Of a stretch of DNA of 33,067 bases, positions 1 through 9,649 are shown piece after piece. Position 1 is the first letter of the stretch. Every line of letters begins with the position of its first letter. The DNA is from Bacillota bacterium (GTDB taxonomy: Bacteria > Bacillota > Negativicutes > DSM-13327), in contig JAGFZX010000045.1 of the NCBI GenBank assembly GCA_017889585.1, positions 1 through 33,067 on the forward strand. The letters are read 5' to 3'. The translations under genes were made by a program, and so were the position numbers. The notes under the pieces are model-generated. The model made no database searches. It worked only from the letters and a program-made list of their open reading frames with translations, and had not been told where the DNA came from.

Positions 1-150
1 GTTACTCAAACGACTATAAATATGACCACGAGGGTAGCTTCCATTTGCTTCCCGTTCAAAAGTTGTTGATAAGTATAACGGAGCTGCTATTGCTCCAGTG
101 AGCGGGTCGACTTCATGACCAAGATGAATGGCCTTGGTTTCAATTTTTAT
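1..150 (-). CDS. Cystathionine gamma-synthase/lyase-type PLP enzyme, N-terminal 50 codons, apparent AUA start
   Basis: The reading frame is open from base 150 to the window edge and gives an N-terminus characteristic of the Cys/Met-metabolism PLP enzymes: it has the TKAIHLG segment, an APLYLSTTFE segment and YPRGHIYSRLSN, where the phosphate-binding Tyr-x-Arg lies. The family makes or splits cystathionine or related thioethers; which reaction cannot be told from 50 residues. The frame has no ATG, GTG or usable TTG at its start. A GGAGGG ribosome site (158-163) lies 7 nt from an ATA codon (148-150), exactly where MKIETKAIHLG would begin, and an in-frame TAA sits directly before it. It lies 38 nt after the amidohydrolase, so the two are probably cotranscribed. 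The gene runs off the window. Either AUA is used, or the start has been lost. Confidence 0.8.
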   Translation of the reverse strand, partial: MKIETKAIHLGHEVDPLTGAIAAPLYLSTTFEREANGSYPRGHIYSRLSN

Positions 151-188
151 TTAAAATCCCTCCATATATATCATTTTTTAGATATCAT

Positions 189-1358
189 TTATCCCGCTGT
201 TAATTGTAAGGCTGCTAAAGTCATCATTGCTACCCCATAATCTAAAGCACCTTCATCAATATCAAATTTGGGATGATGATGAGGATATGAAGTAGCTTTC
301 TCACTATTACCAGCACCTAATAGGATAAATGCACCAGGAACTTTTTCTAAATAAAGAGAAAAGTCTTCCCCTACCATTACAGGTGCTACTTCCTTCACAC
401 CACCGATTCCTAGCACCACTTCCCCAATTTGAGCAACAACTTTCGCTATCTCAAGATTGTTAACAACTGGAGGAAAACCGAAGGTTGAATCTAATGTATA
501 ACTAGCACCAGTTACTAGACAAATACCTTTGCAAGTACTATCTATTTTATTAAAGATAGCATCCCGTACTTCAGGCGAAAACACCCGTACCGTTCCTTGA
601 ATGAGGGCTTTATCTGGAATAACATTAAAAGCATTACCTGATTCGAATACACCCAAGGAAAGTACTGCTGGTTCCAAAGCATTAATATGATTAGCGACAA
701 TAGTGCGTAATGCATTGGCAATTTGCAATCCTGTCGCTAACGCATCTATGGTCTGATGTGGCATGGAACCATGCCCCCCCTGACCGCGTACTGTAATCGA
801 AAATCGGTTCGGCGAGGCCATAAGTCGCCCATAGGAAATACCCACACTACCGATAGGTAATGGTTGCCACAAATGTGTACCAATGATAGCAGTTACTCCC
901 TCCAGGGCACCATCTGCTATTAATCCTACGGCCCCTCCCGGAAACTGTTCTTCATTCGGTTGAAACAAAAGCCGTACATTACCAGAAAACTTTCCCTTTA
1001 AATCAACGAATGTTTTCGCCACTCCGAGTAGCATCGCCATATGTCCATCATGGCCGCACGCGTGACATAAACCTGCATTGACTGATTGATACGATTTGTC
1101 GCTCTCATCCCCAATTGGCAATGCATCAATATCTGCCCTAATCCCTACCGTCTTCCCAGAAAAATCCCCCCTTATATCCACGGCTACACCTGTCCCACCT
1201 GCAATCCGAGGTGCCAGCCCAATAGCCTGTAGCTCACTTATTATCTTCTTTTGAGTTTCATATTCACGACCGCCAATTTCAGGATGCATGCGGAAATATC
1301 TTCGCAAATCAAGTATATAATCATGATTTTCTTGTACAATTTGTTGTACTAATTTCAT
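189..1358 (-). CDS. M20 family metal-dependent amidohydrolase (hippurate / N-acyl-amino-acid hydrolase type)
   Basis: This 389-residue protein is a full-length M20D peptidase-family amidohydrolase, a cytosolic enzyme that cleaves the amide bond of N-acylated amino acids using a two-metal centre. Visible motifs are the ADIDALP segment (metal-site region, about residues 75-81), CGHDGHM (101-107), PNEE with the catalytic and metal glutamates (134-137), GTHLW (160-164), and a dimerisation-domain GGHGSMPHQ segment. The ATG at 1358 follows a GAGAGG site at 6 nt. The next gene downstream is a cystathionine-type PLP enzyme. In Bacillota such pairs release sulfur amino acids from N-acyl forms, so an N-acylcysteine or N-acylmethionine substrate is possible, but that is inference. 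Annotation as N-acetyldiaminopimelate deacetylase is an alternative; no dap genes are nearby. Confidence 0.9.
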   Translation of the reverse strand: MKLVQQIVQENHDYILDLRRYFRMHPEIGGREYETQKKIISELQAIGLAPRIAGGTGVAVDIRGDFSGKTVGIRADIDALPIGDESDKSYQSVNAGLCHACGHDGHMAMLLGVAKTFVDLKGKFSGNVRLLFQPNEEQFPGGAVGLIADGALEGVTAIIGTHLWQPLPIGSVGISYGRLMASPNRFSITVRGQGGHGSMPHQTIDALATGLQIANALRTIVANHINALEPAVLSLGVFESGNAFNVIPDKALIQGTVRVFSPEVRDAIFNKIDSTCKGICLVTGASYTLDSTFGFPPVVNNLEIAKVVAQIGEVVLGIGGVKEVAPVMVGEDFSLYLEKVPGAFILLGAGNSEKATSYPHHHPKFDIDEGALDYGVAMMTLAALQLTAG

Positions 1359-1470
1359 ATATAACCTCTCAATAAAATATAGTCAGCATTTCTGCCAGAC
1401 CAGATTTCGCTCTTAAAGTTTTTTGTAGCATATGATATCTTTTCCCTACGGTGTACATTTATATTTTTAT

Positions 1471-2304
1471 TTAAACCTTTCTTTCGCCCTTTGACCCATG
1501 GGTTCGACAATGAATCCACCCCCGATATCGAGGATCATCCGGATTTTTCTGAATAGCTTCTTTTTCTTCTAAGTAAAGCTTGATATTAGTACTGTTATAA
1601 AGCTCACGGTCTTTGCCTACATGGCAAACCTTAATGCAGATACCACAAGGATAACGACTTTCATTTTTAAGTTCTGCATGGTAACGTGCACAAGCCACTT
1701 TATCCATATTGGCAATAACTTCTTTGCCCTTAGTTGTAAAAGCTTGAGAAGGACAAAGTTTTTGACATACACGGCACCCACTACAAAGTTCTTTTTCTAC
1801 CAAGGAATCTCCTGAAAGACTTAACTTAGTAAACACAGAAACATACCGTACCCTTGGGCCATATTGTTCATTTAACAAAGTGTTATTATAGCCAATGGCT
1901 CCAAGGCCTGCATATTTACCAGCATACACGTGACTAAAGGCAGCCACTGGTTTATCAATTAGTATTTCAATATTTCCGTAACCGTCACGAGGCAAGAAAA
2001 TAGATGCATGTCCCAGATCATTCAAGTACACTGCCATGCGATAAGCAATTTGATCCAACATAACATTGCAGGTATCATATTGTTCCACGTAATTAATCGA
2101 AGGTGTGGTCTCTAAAATCGGCAGTAACACTGGAATCCCTAAGACTATTACAGTATTGGCCTCCGGCCAGATAGCATCCGGGTGATACCTAGGGTGCACT
2201 TCATTAAATTCTTTCCACCTTGATATGGGTGCAAAGCCAACCAAACTAGCTCCCATGCCCTTGGCGTATTCAATAATTTGCTTCTTTATTTCCTCTGAAC
2301 TCAT
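1471..2304 (-). CDS. Di-[4Fe-4S] cluster protein, epoxyqueuosine reductase-like
   Basis: A 277-residue cytosolic iron-sulfur protein. The N-terminal ~160 residues resemble the corrinoid-reductase-like fold of the QueG superfamily. The C-terminal part carries two clustered cysteine sets: C174, C177, C180, C184 (CSGCRVCQKLC) and C205, C220, C223, C227 (CGICIKVC). The second set reads C-H where C-P is usual. QueG proper is normally well over 300 residues and has a different second cluster environment (GCDVCQ-VCPWN), which is absent, so I do not call this QueG even though queA and tgt are in the window. Proteins of this shorter type are common in anaerobes and have no firm function. Start ATG follows GAAGGGAA. 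It sits 112 nt before the amidohydrolase and 141 nt after metY. Confidence 0.75.
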   Translation of the reverse strand: MSSEEIKKQIIEYAKGMGASLVGFAPISRWKEFNEVHPRYHPDAIWPEANTVIVLGIPVLLPILETTPSINYVEQYDTCNVMLDQIAYRMAVYLNDLGHASIFLPRDGYGNIEILIDKPVAAFSHVYAGKYAGLGAIGYNNTLLNEQYGPRVRYVSVFTKLSLSGDSLVEKELCSGCRVCQKLCPSQAFTTKGKEVIANMDKVACARYHAELKNESRYPCGICIKVCHVGKDRELYNSTNIKLYLEEKEAIQKNPDDPRYRGWIHCRTHGSKGERKV

Positions 2305-2371
2305 ATATTATTCCCTTCTTCCTTGATTGAATAATTTTTTTGCCCCTATTGCAATTACAAGTCAACAAGAA

Positions 2372-2396
2372 AGGCTAAGAGTATTATTCTTAGCCT
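2372..2396 (-). terminator. Hairpin terminator after metY
   Basis: A perfect 9-bp stem (AGGCTAAGA with TCTTAGCCT, 7-nt loop) lies 50 nt past the metY stop codon. On the minus strand it is followed by TTTCTTGTT, a U-rich though interrupted tail. It fits an intrinsic terminator for metY and separates it from the Fe-S protein gene. Confidence 0.7.
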
Positions 2397-2445
2397 GTTA
2401 ACACATGTATGTAATGCATTACACTTCCCATGAGGCAATAGTTCT

Positions 2446-3850
<1,405 letters not shown>

Positions 3851-3887
3851 CAGTTCTCTGATCAGCTTTAAATATGTAATTTTTATA

Positions 3888-3916
3888 AATATATCACCAT
3901 TTAATGTCATTGTCAA
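3888..3916 (-). promoter_or_regulatory. metY promoter (sigma-A type)
   Basis: On the minus strand a perfect -35 TTGACA (3911-3916) and a -10 TATATT (3888-3893) are separated by 17 nt. Transcription would start near 3881, giving a leader of about 150 nt before the metY ATG. Confidence 0.75.
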
Positions 3917-3992
3917 TCATTATTTTTTAGAATTTTTTAGTCGTTTCTAGCAGTTTTAAACTATAGCGCCTTTACTATTCTGGTTAATGCTT

Positions 3993-4097
3993 CTAATAAC
4001 ACGCTGCGTTGGGGGTAAAATTAATTCGCGTAAAATCCATTACTTTGACATTAGACAATCTTGCCTTAATAAACTCGACCGAAGTATCTGGATTTTT
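3993..4097 (-). pseudogene. Unassigned coding remnant
   Basis: A 34-codon open stretch between two stops translates to a protein-like segment (KNPDTSVEFIKARLSN followed by VKVMDFTRINF). It has no start codon with a ribosome site and no neighbours in frame. I do not recognise it. It is listed because it lies in the same decayed region as the mgsA fragment; it may be chance. Confidence 0.2.
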
Positions 4098-4125
4098 TCA
4101 AAATAGGCAAACGAAGTTTATAAAA

Positions 4126-4341
4126 TCATGATAGCACATCATGTAGCAAAAAAGATCCTCGACACACCAGCTGCAATATTGGCTTTAACGAACTTAGCAG
4201 TTGTCTCAGACGACTTTCTCTCCGCTGAATGCCGTGTATATAAGAATTGGTTGCCCCAATTAAAATGAATGTACCATTTTCTACTGCTTGAAGCAGAGAC
4301 ATCTGGGCATTAGATTTTAGGGCATGAATTTCATCTAAAAT
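4126..4341 (-). pseudogene. Fragment of mgsA/rarA (replication-associated recombination AAA+ ATPase)
   Basis: A 71-codon frame without a start codon encodes LDEIHALKSNAQMSLLQ and then VENGTFILIGATNS. This matches the Walker B and sensor-1 region of MgsA/RarA, whose consensus is close to F-I-D-E-I-H-R-F-N-K-x-Q-Q-D-A-L-L-P-x-V-E-x-G-T-x-x-L-I-G-A-T-T-E-N-P. After GATNS the similarity breaks down. Upstream in the same frame are two stops within six codons, and there is no Walker A segment nearby. This is therefore a decayed piece, not a working gene. In Bacillus the intact homologue (yrvN) lies in the same place, shortly after hisS-aspS, which supports a relic of the ancestral gene order. Confidence 0.65.
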
Positions 4342-4347
4342 CTATAA

Positions 4348-4446
4348 CTAAAATAAAGCAAACTCTTTACATTTATCTTCGATACCTCTTCCCCCAAATT
4401 CTGCCTGATGAAAATAATGCCCTCTCCCCAGATATTTAATCAACAT
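4348..4446 (-). pseudogene. 32-codon ORF/remnant of unknown origin
   Basis: An ATG-initiated frame gives a 32-residue peptide including KYLGRGHYFHQAEF and EDKCKEFALF, then stops six bases before the mgsA fragment. It looks protein-like but has no convincing ribosome site. It may be another remnant in this decayed stretch. I do not recognise the family. Confidence 0.25.
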
Positions 4447-4519
4447 CTACACAAGAATTTGATTTGAGTAATACCTTATACACAAAAAGTTGTAATTTAA
4501 AGTCTAGCATTTACAATAT

Positions 4520-4560
4520 ACAGATGAAGGAGTCGCTGTTTTAGCGACTCCTTCATCTGT
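4520..4560. terminator. Perfect 18-bp hairpin after the aminotransferase gene
   Basis: ACAGATGAAGGAGTCGCT is followed by a 5-nt loop and its exact reverse complement. It begins 6 nt past the aminotransferase stop codon. The better T-tract (TTATTTTT) is on the plus-strand side; on the minus strand the tail is only TATATTGTAA. It is the natural terminator for the aminotransferase and could also block antisense transcription. Apart from it and the remnants, the 833 nt between metY and this gene hold no intact gene that I can see. Confidence 0.75.
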
Positions 4561-4565
4561 TATTT

Positions 4566-5792
4566 TTAAAGATTCCGTTTTGCCACTTCTTGTTCCGCAC
4601 TGACCAACTCAACACAAAGGGCAACTAATTCCATGGCTAGCTTTAACTCTGCTAACGATGGGAAAGTGGTAAGCACAACTCCAGCAGCAGAAGCTCTGCT
4701 TACGACTTTCTGAGCGCACCCAGGTAGCGTGTTTAGACTGATAAAATAACCACCCTGGGGTTTACTCCAGGAAGCAAGATTTTTACCTCCTAACTTAGAT
4801 TCTAAAATCTCCAATACCACATTGAATTTCGGTGTGATGATAGCCGCCTGCTTTCGCATATGGTCTTCAATTCCTGATTGATTCCTAAAGAAACGGACAT
4901 GCCTAAGTTGATTTAATTTATCAGGCCCAATAGTCTGAAACATCATTTGTTTCTTAAGCCAAGTAATATTGGTCTCACTACTGGCCAGTATGGCAATGCC
5001 AGAGCCGGCTAAACTGATCTTTGAAGTGGAACTAAATAAAAAAACACGATCAGGATGGCCTGCGTTATTACAGGTCTCTAAAATGTTCAGTAGCCTGTCC
5101 GGGGTACTGGTTAGATGATGCACTGCATAGGCATTATCCCAAAAAATCCGGAAATCAGTCGCTTTAGTGGACATTGTTGCCAACCGTTTTACCACAGCAT
5201 CAGAATATGTAATACCAGTGGGATTACTGTACTTGGGTACACACCAAATACCCTTAATGCTGGAATCTGCAGCTACAAGTTGTTCCACTTGAGCCATATT
5301 CGGACCGTCTTCCTGATAGTCGATAGTAATCATTTCAATTCCGAAGTATTCGCAAATGGCAAAATGTCGGTCATATCCGGGACTAGGACATAAAAATTTC
5401 ACTTTCTCCAATTTTCCCCAGGGCATTTCACTTCCCGGTAACCCGTGGAGCATAGCTCTGGCAATTAGATCGTGCATGAGGACCAGACTGGAATTTCCTC
5501 CAATAATAATATCTTGAGGCCTAGCTTCCAAAATCCAAGCAAAAAGTTCCTTAGCTTCGGGAATACCATCCAATCCACCATAATTCCGACAATCAGTACC
5601 ATCAAGCGCCTTGTAATCACTTTGACTAAGACAATCAATAAGCCCGGTAGAGAGATCCAATTGAGCCGGACAGGGTTTACCCCGTGACATATCTAGTTTG
5701 AGTTTTTGCGCCTGGAACTTTTCGTAATTATGGGATAACGTAGAATAATGCTCTTGCAACTCTGAATTAGTTAACATTTCCAATTGATTCAT
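4566..5792 (-). CDS. Aspartate aminotransferase-type PLP enzyme (class I, PF12897-like)
   Basis: A 408-residue fold-type I aminotransferase of the divergent bacterial aspartate aminotransferase group often mislabelled as a GntR/MocR-type protein. It has no DNA-binding domain. Visible features are the substrate-loop MSRGKPCPAQLDLS (35-48), NYGGLDG (70-76), GGNSSLVLMHD (PLP phosphate contact, 98-108), PSPGYDRH, VPKYSNPTG (185-193), WDNAYAVHH (PLP pyridine Asp, 218-226) and the Schiff-base lysine in SSTSK at residue 258. The likely reaction is aspartate + 2-oxoglutarate to oxaloacetate + glutamate; the substrate is inferred from the family. Start ATG has AAAGGAG 10 nt upstream. It has its own promoter and terminator and looks monocistronic. 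Confidence 0.9.
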   Translation of the reverse strand: MNQLEMLTNSELQEHYSTLSHNYEKFQAQKLKLDMSRGKPCPAQLDLSTGLIDCLSQSDYKALDGTDCRNYGGLDGIPEAKELFAWILEARPQDIIIGGNSSLVLMHDLIARAMLHGLPGSEMPWGKLEKVKFLCPSPGYDRHFAICEYFGIEMITIDYQEDGPNMAQVEQLVAADSSIKGIWCVPKYSNPTGITYSDAVVKRLATMSTKATDFRIFWDNAYAVHHLTSTPDRLLNILETCNNAGHPDRVFLFSSTSKISLAGSGIAILASSETNITWLKKQMMFQTIGPDKLNQLRHVRFFRNQSGIEDHMRKQAAIITPKFNVVLEILESKLGGKNLASWSKPQGGYFISLNTLPGCAQKVVSRASAAGVVLTTFPSLAELKLAMELVALCVELVSAEQEVAKRNL

Positions 5793-5820
5793 TATGTATC
5801 GCTCCTTTACATTCTTTTCT

Positions 5821-5850
5821 ATTATATGAGATTAAGTAAGCTCTAGGCAA
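5821..5850 (-). promoter_or_regulatory. Promoter of the aminotransferase gene
   Basis: Minus strand: TTGCCT (5845-5850), an 18-nt spacer, and a perfect TATAAT (5821-5826). It lies about 30 nt upstream of the start codon. Confidence 0.65.
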
Positions 5851-5915
5851 CAGGTTTTGAGTGTAAAATACCATGTATTTTGAATACCTAAATACTTTAA
5901 CTCTATATGCGTGAA

Positions 5916-5945
5916 AAAACACTAACCCCAAAAGGTTAGTGTTTT
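5916..5945. terminator. Hairpin terminator after the 6S RNA / small ORF
   Basis: AAAACACTAACC and GGTTAGTGTTTT form a perfect 12-bp stem with a 6-nt loop. It starts 7 nt after the stop of the 54-codon ORF. The A/T ends of the stem give it a U-rich flank on both strands, so it can act in either direction. Confidence 0.75.
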
Positions 5946-5951
5946 GATATA

Positions 5952-6116
5952 TTATTCACTACAACACTGGCTAAAAACAAACCTGCTACCAATGATCACA
6001 GGCAATACTACCTGGCAACTCGGATTAATATCTAAAACAGTACCGGTGCTACCCGTGAGCTTCTTAATACCCTGTCCCCCAATCAACAACTCAGTACAAG
6101 CAAACCAATGTAACAA
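5952..6116 (-). CDS. Small hypothetical protein (54 aa) directly after 6S RNA
   Basis: A 54-codon frame starts with TTG at 6116, seven bases after a clean GGAGG (6124-6128), and ends at a TAA seven bases before a perfect terminator hairpin. The peptide contains CTELLIGGQGIKKLTGS, GTVLDINPS and QVVLPVIIGSRF, then a Cys-Cys near the end. The GTVLDINP segment resembles small SH3-like or KOW-like beta-barrel sequences, but I do not recognise a family. It begins right after the 6S RNA T-tract and has no promoter of its own, so it would be translated from 6S read-through transcripts. The combination of ribosome site, protein-like composition and terminator makes a real gene likelier than chance. 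Confidence 0.55.
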   Translation of the reverse strand: MLHWFACTELLIGGQGIKKLTGSTGTVLDINPSCQVVLPVIIGSRFVFSQCCSE

Positions 6117-6130
6117 TAAAATACCTCCAC

Positions 6131-6322
6131 AAAAAAATAAAGACCCCGCTATGCCGTAATGCCACTGTTTTGAACCCGCCGAAGCAGGTGGGTGCTCTCC
6201 TGATTATTTTTTGCTTCCCCAAAAGAAGGGCATGCATGCCATAATCAGAGTAGGAGCTCCCTCAAAAGATATGTTGGATCAAAACATATAGCAATATACG
6301 CACACTGCAGGGCGCTTTATTC
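6131..6322 (-). ncRNA. ssrS: 6S RNA (RNA polymerase regulator)
   Basis: A roughly 190-nt non-coding stretch folds as 6S RNA. The closing stem pairs AATAAAG..CCC (5' side, 6315-6321 and onward) with GGGG.CTTTATT (3' side, 6136-6142). A long distal arm pairs CTCTGATTAT with ATAATCAGGA on either side of a hairpin around GGCATGCATGCC. The 3' side of the central bubble carries the typical small hairpin CCCACC-TGCTTC-GGCGGG. The 3' strand runs into TTTTTTT. The position fits too: in Bacillus a 6S gene lies directly downstream of aspS. 6S RNA mimics an open promoter and sequesters the sigma-A holoenzyme. The call rests on shape and synteny, without a covariance search. Confidence 0.75.
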
Positions 6323-6335
6323 ATTTCTTACTCTT

Positions 6336-6364
6336 ATCTTAGCAAATCCATTGGTGAATTGCAA
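6336..6364 (-). promoter_or_regulatory. Likely 6S RNA promoter
   Basis: Minus strand: TTGCAA (6359-6364), a 17-nt spacer and TAAGAT (6336-6341). Predicted initiation is near 6329, a few bases before the closing stem of the 6S RNA. It lies between aspS and the RNA. Confidence 0.5.
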
Positions 6365-6417
6365 GAATAATCAGACGGAACATTCTTCCAATTACGTATC
6401 GAGATATTCTCGTTAAT

Positions 6418-8211
6418 TTAGGCTTTAACTTTAGTTACCACCGCTGTCTTAATTGATAGTTCTTTCAATTGTTTTGTATCAACTTCTGACGGTGCCTGGG
6501 TCATGATATCTGTCGCGCTTTGGGTTTTAGGGAACGCAATGACATCACGAATAGACGAACGTTTTGCCATTAACATGATCAGCCTATCTAGACCGAAGGC
6601 AATACCGCCATGAGGAGGAGTACCATATTCAAAGGCCTCTAGCATAAAGCCAAATTTAGACATTGCTTCTTCCGGTGAGAAGCCAATTGCCGTAAATACT
6701 TTTTCTTGCAATTCACGGTTATAAATTCTGATACTACCGCCACCAATTTCAGTACCATTGAGAACCATATCATATGCTTTTGCTTTTACCAGGCCAGGAT
6801 TGCTCTCTAGATACTGAATATCCTCATCCCGCGGTGAAGTAAACATATGATGCATGGCACTCCAACGTTTTTCTTCCTCATCATATTCAAACATTGGGAA
6901 ATCAACAACCCATACAAAGGAAAGTTTATCAGCATCAATTAAGTTCATACGACGTCCCATTTCCAAACGCAATTGGCCTAAGGCATTAGCAACGACTGAT
7001 GGTTTATCAGCAACAATGAGCAGCAAATCCCCCTCTTCAACTCCAGATGTTTGAGCAATATTCTCCATAATTTCATCAGAGAAAAATTTGGTAATAGCTG
7101 ATTTTACGCCCTCAGCAGTATAACCAATCCAAGCCATACCCTTAGCACCATAGATGGATACATATTCAATCAGACCGTCAAGTTCACGGCGTGGAGCATG
7201 GGCATACCCTTTAACATTGATAGCCTTTACTTGTCCGCCATTTGCCAATACTGTTTCAAAGACCTTAAAATTAGAACCTTTCACAGCATCTGACAAATCA
7301 ATGAGTTCCATATCAAAACGAACATCTGGTTTATCAGATCCATACCGATTCATGGCATCTTCATAACTGATGCGTAACATTGGTGTAGAAACTTCTGCAC
7401 CAATTGCTTCTTTAAACAACTTGGCAGTCATATTTTCCATCATAGTCAAGATATCTTCCTGATCAATAAATGACATTTCAATATCAAGTTGTGTAAATTC
7501 TGGCTGACGATCAGCCCGCAAATCCTCATCACGGAAACAGCGTACGATCTGGAAATATCGTTCCATACCTGCAACCATTAATAGTTGTTTGAAAATTTGT
7601 GGAGACTGAGGTAATGCATAGAATTTACCAGGATTGACCCGACTTGGTACCAAATAATCTCTAGCACCTTCGGGAGTACTTTTCGTCAACATTGGTGTTT
7701 CAATTTCCATGAAGCCATTGTTATCGAAGAAATCACGCATGGTTTTAGTAACACGATGACGTAGCATCAAGTTTCTTTGCATTTCTGGGCGACGCAGATC
7801 CAAATAACGATATTTTAAACGTAAGGTTTCATCAATTTCAATATTGTCTTGCATATAAAAAGGCGGAGTTTTCGCCCCATTTAAAATTCTTAGTTCTGTA
7901 CCAACAACCTCAATTTCACCTGTGGCCATATTGGAATTAATTGTAGCATCATCTCTTAATTTGACAGTTCCTCGGACTGCTAGCACATATTCTGAACGAA
8001 CAGATTCTGCCTTCTTAAAGGAATCTGAGTCAACATCTTGAGAAAAAACAACTTGTACTAATCCTGAGCGATCTCGCAAATCAAGAAAAATTAATCCCCC
8101 ATGATCACGACGACGTGATACCCAACCACATAATACGACTTCCTGTTCAACATGCTGAGTATTTAGTACCTCACATGAATGCGTCCGTTTTAACCCTACC
8201 ATTGTATCCAT
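6418..8211 (-). CDS. aspS: Aspartyl-tRNA synthetase
   Basis: At 597 residues this is a full-length bacterial-type class II AspRS, which charges tRNA-Asp in the cytosol. It starts with the OB-fold anticodon-binding domain ([15 protein letters not shown]), then motif 2 ([20 protein letters not shown]), a central GAD insertion domain (about 290-420) and motif 3 ([13 protein letters not shown]). The ATG at 8211 has GGAGG six bases upstream, inside the end of hisS, and only 1 nt separates the two genes, so they are translationally coupled. No T-box is seen. Whether it also charges tRNA-Asn cannot be judged here; no gatCAB or asnS lies in the window. Confidence 0.97.
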   Translation of the reverse strand: MDTMVGLKRTHSCEVLNTQHVEQEVVLCGWVSRRRDHGGLIFLDLRDRSGLVQVVFSQDVDSDSFKKAESVRSEYVLAVRGTVKLRDDATINSNMATGEIEVVGTELRILNGAKTPPFYMQDNIEIDETLRLKYRYLDLRRPEMQRNLMLRHRVTKTMRDFFDNNGFMEIETPMLTKSTPEGARDYLVPSRVNPGKFYALPQSPQIFKQLLMVAGMERYFQIVRCFRDEDLRADRQPEFTQLDIEMSFIDQEDILTMMENMTAKLFKEAIGAEVSTPMLRISYEDAMNRYGSDKPDVRFDMELIDLSDAVKGSNFKVFETVLANGGQVKAINVKGYAHAPRRELDGLIEYVSIYGAKGMAWIGYTAEGVKSAITKFFSDEIMENIAQTSGVEEGDLLLIVADKPSVVANALGQLRLEMGRRMNLIDADKLSFVWVVDFPMFEYDEEEKRWSAMHHMFTSPRDEDIQYLESNPGLVKAKAYDMVLNGTEIGGGSIRIYNRELQEKVFTAIGFSPEEAMSKFGFMLEAFEYGTPPHGGIAFGLDRLIMLMAKRSSIRDVIAFPKTQSATDIMTQAPSEVDTKQLKELSIKTAVVTKVKA

Positions 8212-8212
8212 A

Positions 8213-9478
8213 TTAATCCTCCATCTCTACTTGTATCTTATTTTGTACTGCAATAATATCAACTAACTCTTGTATACCTGACTGCATGTTTTTGAGCATG
8301 ACTTTTCCTTGTAACGCTTCATCATCACCAATGATAGCCACAAAACGGGCTGGATATTTATTGGCTTGTTTCATCTGGCCTTTAATATTTCTATCCATAA
8401 AATCCATATCGGCAGTAAACCCATTCTTACGCAAATCACATAACAATTTAAAGGCAATGCCTTGAGTTGCTTTGCCAATGGTTGCAATAAATAGATCAAT
8501 TTTATTATTTACGTCTGGTAATAGACCTTGTTTCTCTAAGGCTAGTAATATTCGCTCTATACCAATGGCAAAACCAATACTTGGTGTTGATTGTCCACCA
8601 CACTCAGCAACCAAACCATCATACCGTCCACCACCACACACAGCACTTTGCGAACCTAGAGGTGCGTACTGAATCTCAAAGGCAGTTTTAGTATAATAAT
8701 CAAGGCCCCGGACTAGCCGTGGGTTAAGTGTAAAATCAATACCCGCAACTGTTAGTAATGATTTTAACTGTTCAAAGTGTGTAGTACAGTCCTCACATAA
8801 ACAATCCACTATATGTGGTGAGCCTTTCGACTCCTCAGCGCATTTTGGATTCTTACAATCAAGAATGCGCATAGGATTACGATCAAACCGGGACTTACAA
8901 TCCGTACACAAATTCTCTGTTTTTTCTCGCAAATATTCCTGCAATCGAGCACGATATACAGGGCGACACTCTGGGCAACCTACAGAATTAAGGTATAAAT
9001 TTAAATCATTTAAGCCCAAGCGTTCTAATAGCTGTACCGCTAAAATAATGACCTCAGCATCAACTGCTGGCCCCTTAGAGCCTAATGCTTCAACACCAAA
9101 TTGGTGAAATTGACGGTATCTGCCAGCCTGAGGACGATCGTACCTAAACATAGGACCTATGTAAAATAACTTAGTCAGTAAGGACTCAGCATACAATTTA
9201 TGCTCGAGAAAAGAACGTACAACAGCAGCCGTATTTTCAGGCCTAAGAGTCAAACTACGCTCTCCTCTATCTGTAAACGTATACATTTCCTTTGACACAA
9301 TATCTGTTGTTTCACCAATACCACGTAAAAATAATTCAGTATGTTCAAAAACTGGAGTACGAATTTCTTTAAATCCATATAAACGACAAATATCCCGCAC
9401 TGTTTGTTCGATATATTGCCAATTAGCGCTCATTTCAGGCAATATATCTTTAGTCCCCCGCGGACCTGTTATCAACAT
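8213..9478 (-). CDS. hisS: Histidyl-tRNA synthetase
   Basis: A 421-residue class II synthetase that charges tRNA-His. It opens with the typical [10 protein letters not shown], carries motif 2 ([20 protein letters not shown]), the histidine-A motif [12 protein letters not shown] and the motif 3 region ([11 protein letters not shown]), and ends with the anticodon-binding domain. A Cys-rich insertion (CPECRP, CTDC, CKNPKC) at about 175-215 suggests a structural metal site seen in some HisRS. I chose the ATG at 9478, which has AGGGGG six bases upstream; an in-frame ATG at 9493 overlaps that ribosome site and is less likely. First gene of a hisS-aspS operon. Confidence 0.96.
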   Translation of the reverse strand: MLITGPRGTKDILPEMSANWQYIEQTVRDICRLYGFKEIRTPVFEHTELFLRGIGETTDIVSKEMYTFTDRGERSLTLRPENTAAVVRSFLEHKLYAESLLTKLFYIGPMFRYDRPQAGRYRQFHQFGVEALGSKGPAVDAEVIILAVQLLERLGLNDLNLYLNSVGCPECRPVYRARLQEYLREKTENLCTDCKSRFDRNPMRILDCKNPKCAEESKGSPHIVDCLCEDCTTHFEQLKSLLTVAGIDFTLNPRLVRGLDYYTKTAFEIQYAPLGSQSAVCGGGRYDGLVAECGGQSTPSIGFAIGIERILLALEKQGLLPDVNNKIDLFIATIGKATQGIAFKLLCDLRKNGFTADMDFMDRNIKGQMKQANKYPARFVAIIGDDEALQGKVMLKNMQSGIQELVDIIAVQNKIQVEMED

Positions 9479-9649
9479 AACCTTCCCCCTCATTATCTGC
9501 AGGTAATCTTGTTAAAAGCTCATGATGCTCATCAAGATACACATAAATTTTTTAATATAAGAATGCAGTCTTCGGCATTATCGCAATGCTGAATAATATC
9601 CATATTTATCAACATAATACCATAATTTCTGATTTTCCGGAAGACATCT

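Noticed and set aside
1471..2304. Epoxyqueuosine reductase QueG
   Set aside because: Length and cluster surroundings do not fit QueG; kept as QueG-like only.
5944..6159. Plus-strand frame of 71 codons
   Set aside because: It is antisense to the small ORF and the 3' part of the 6S RNA, has no ribosome site, and its composition is not protein-like.
9495..9615. 27-codon ATG frame on the minus strand in the hisS leader (leader peptide?)
   Set aside because: No ribosome site and no run of histidine codons; the region also lacks T-box motifs, so attenuation by a leader peptide is not supported.
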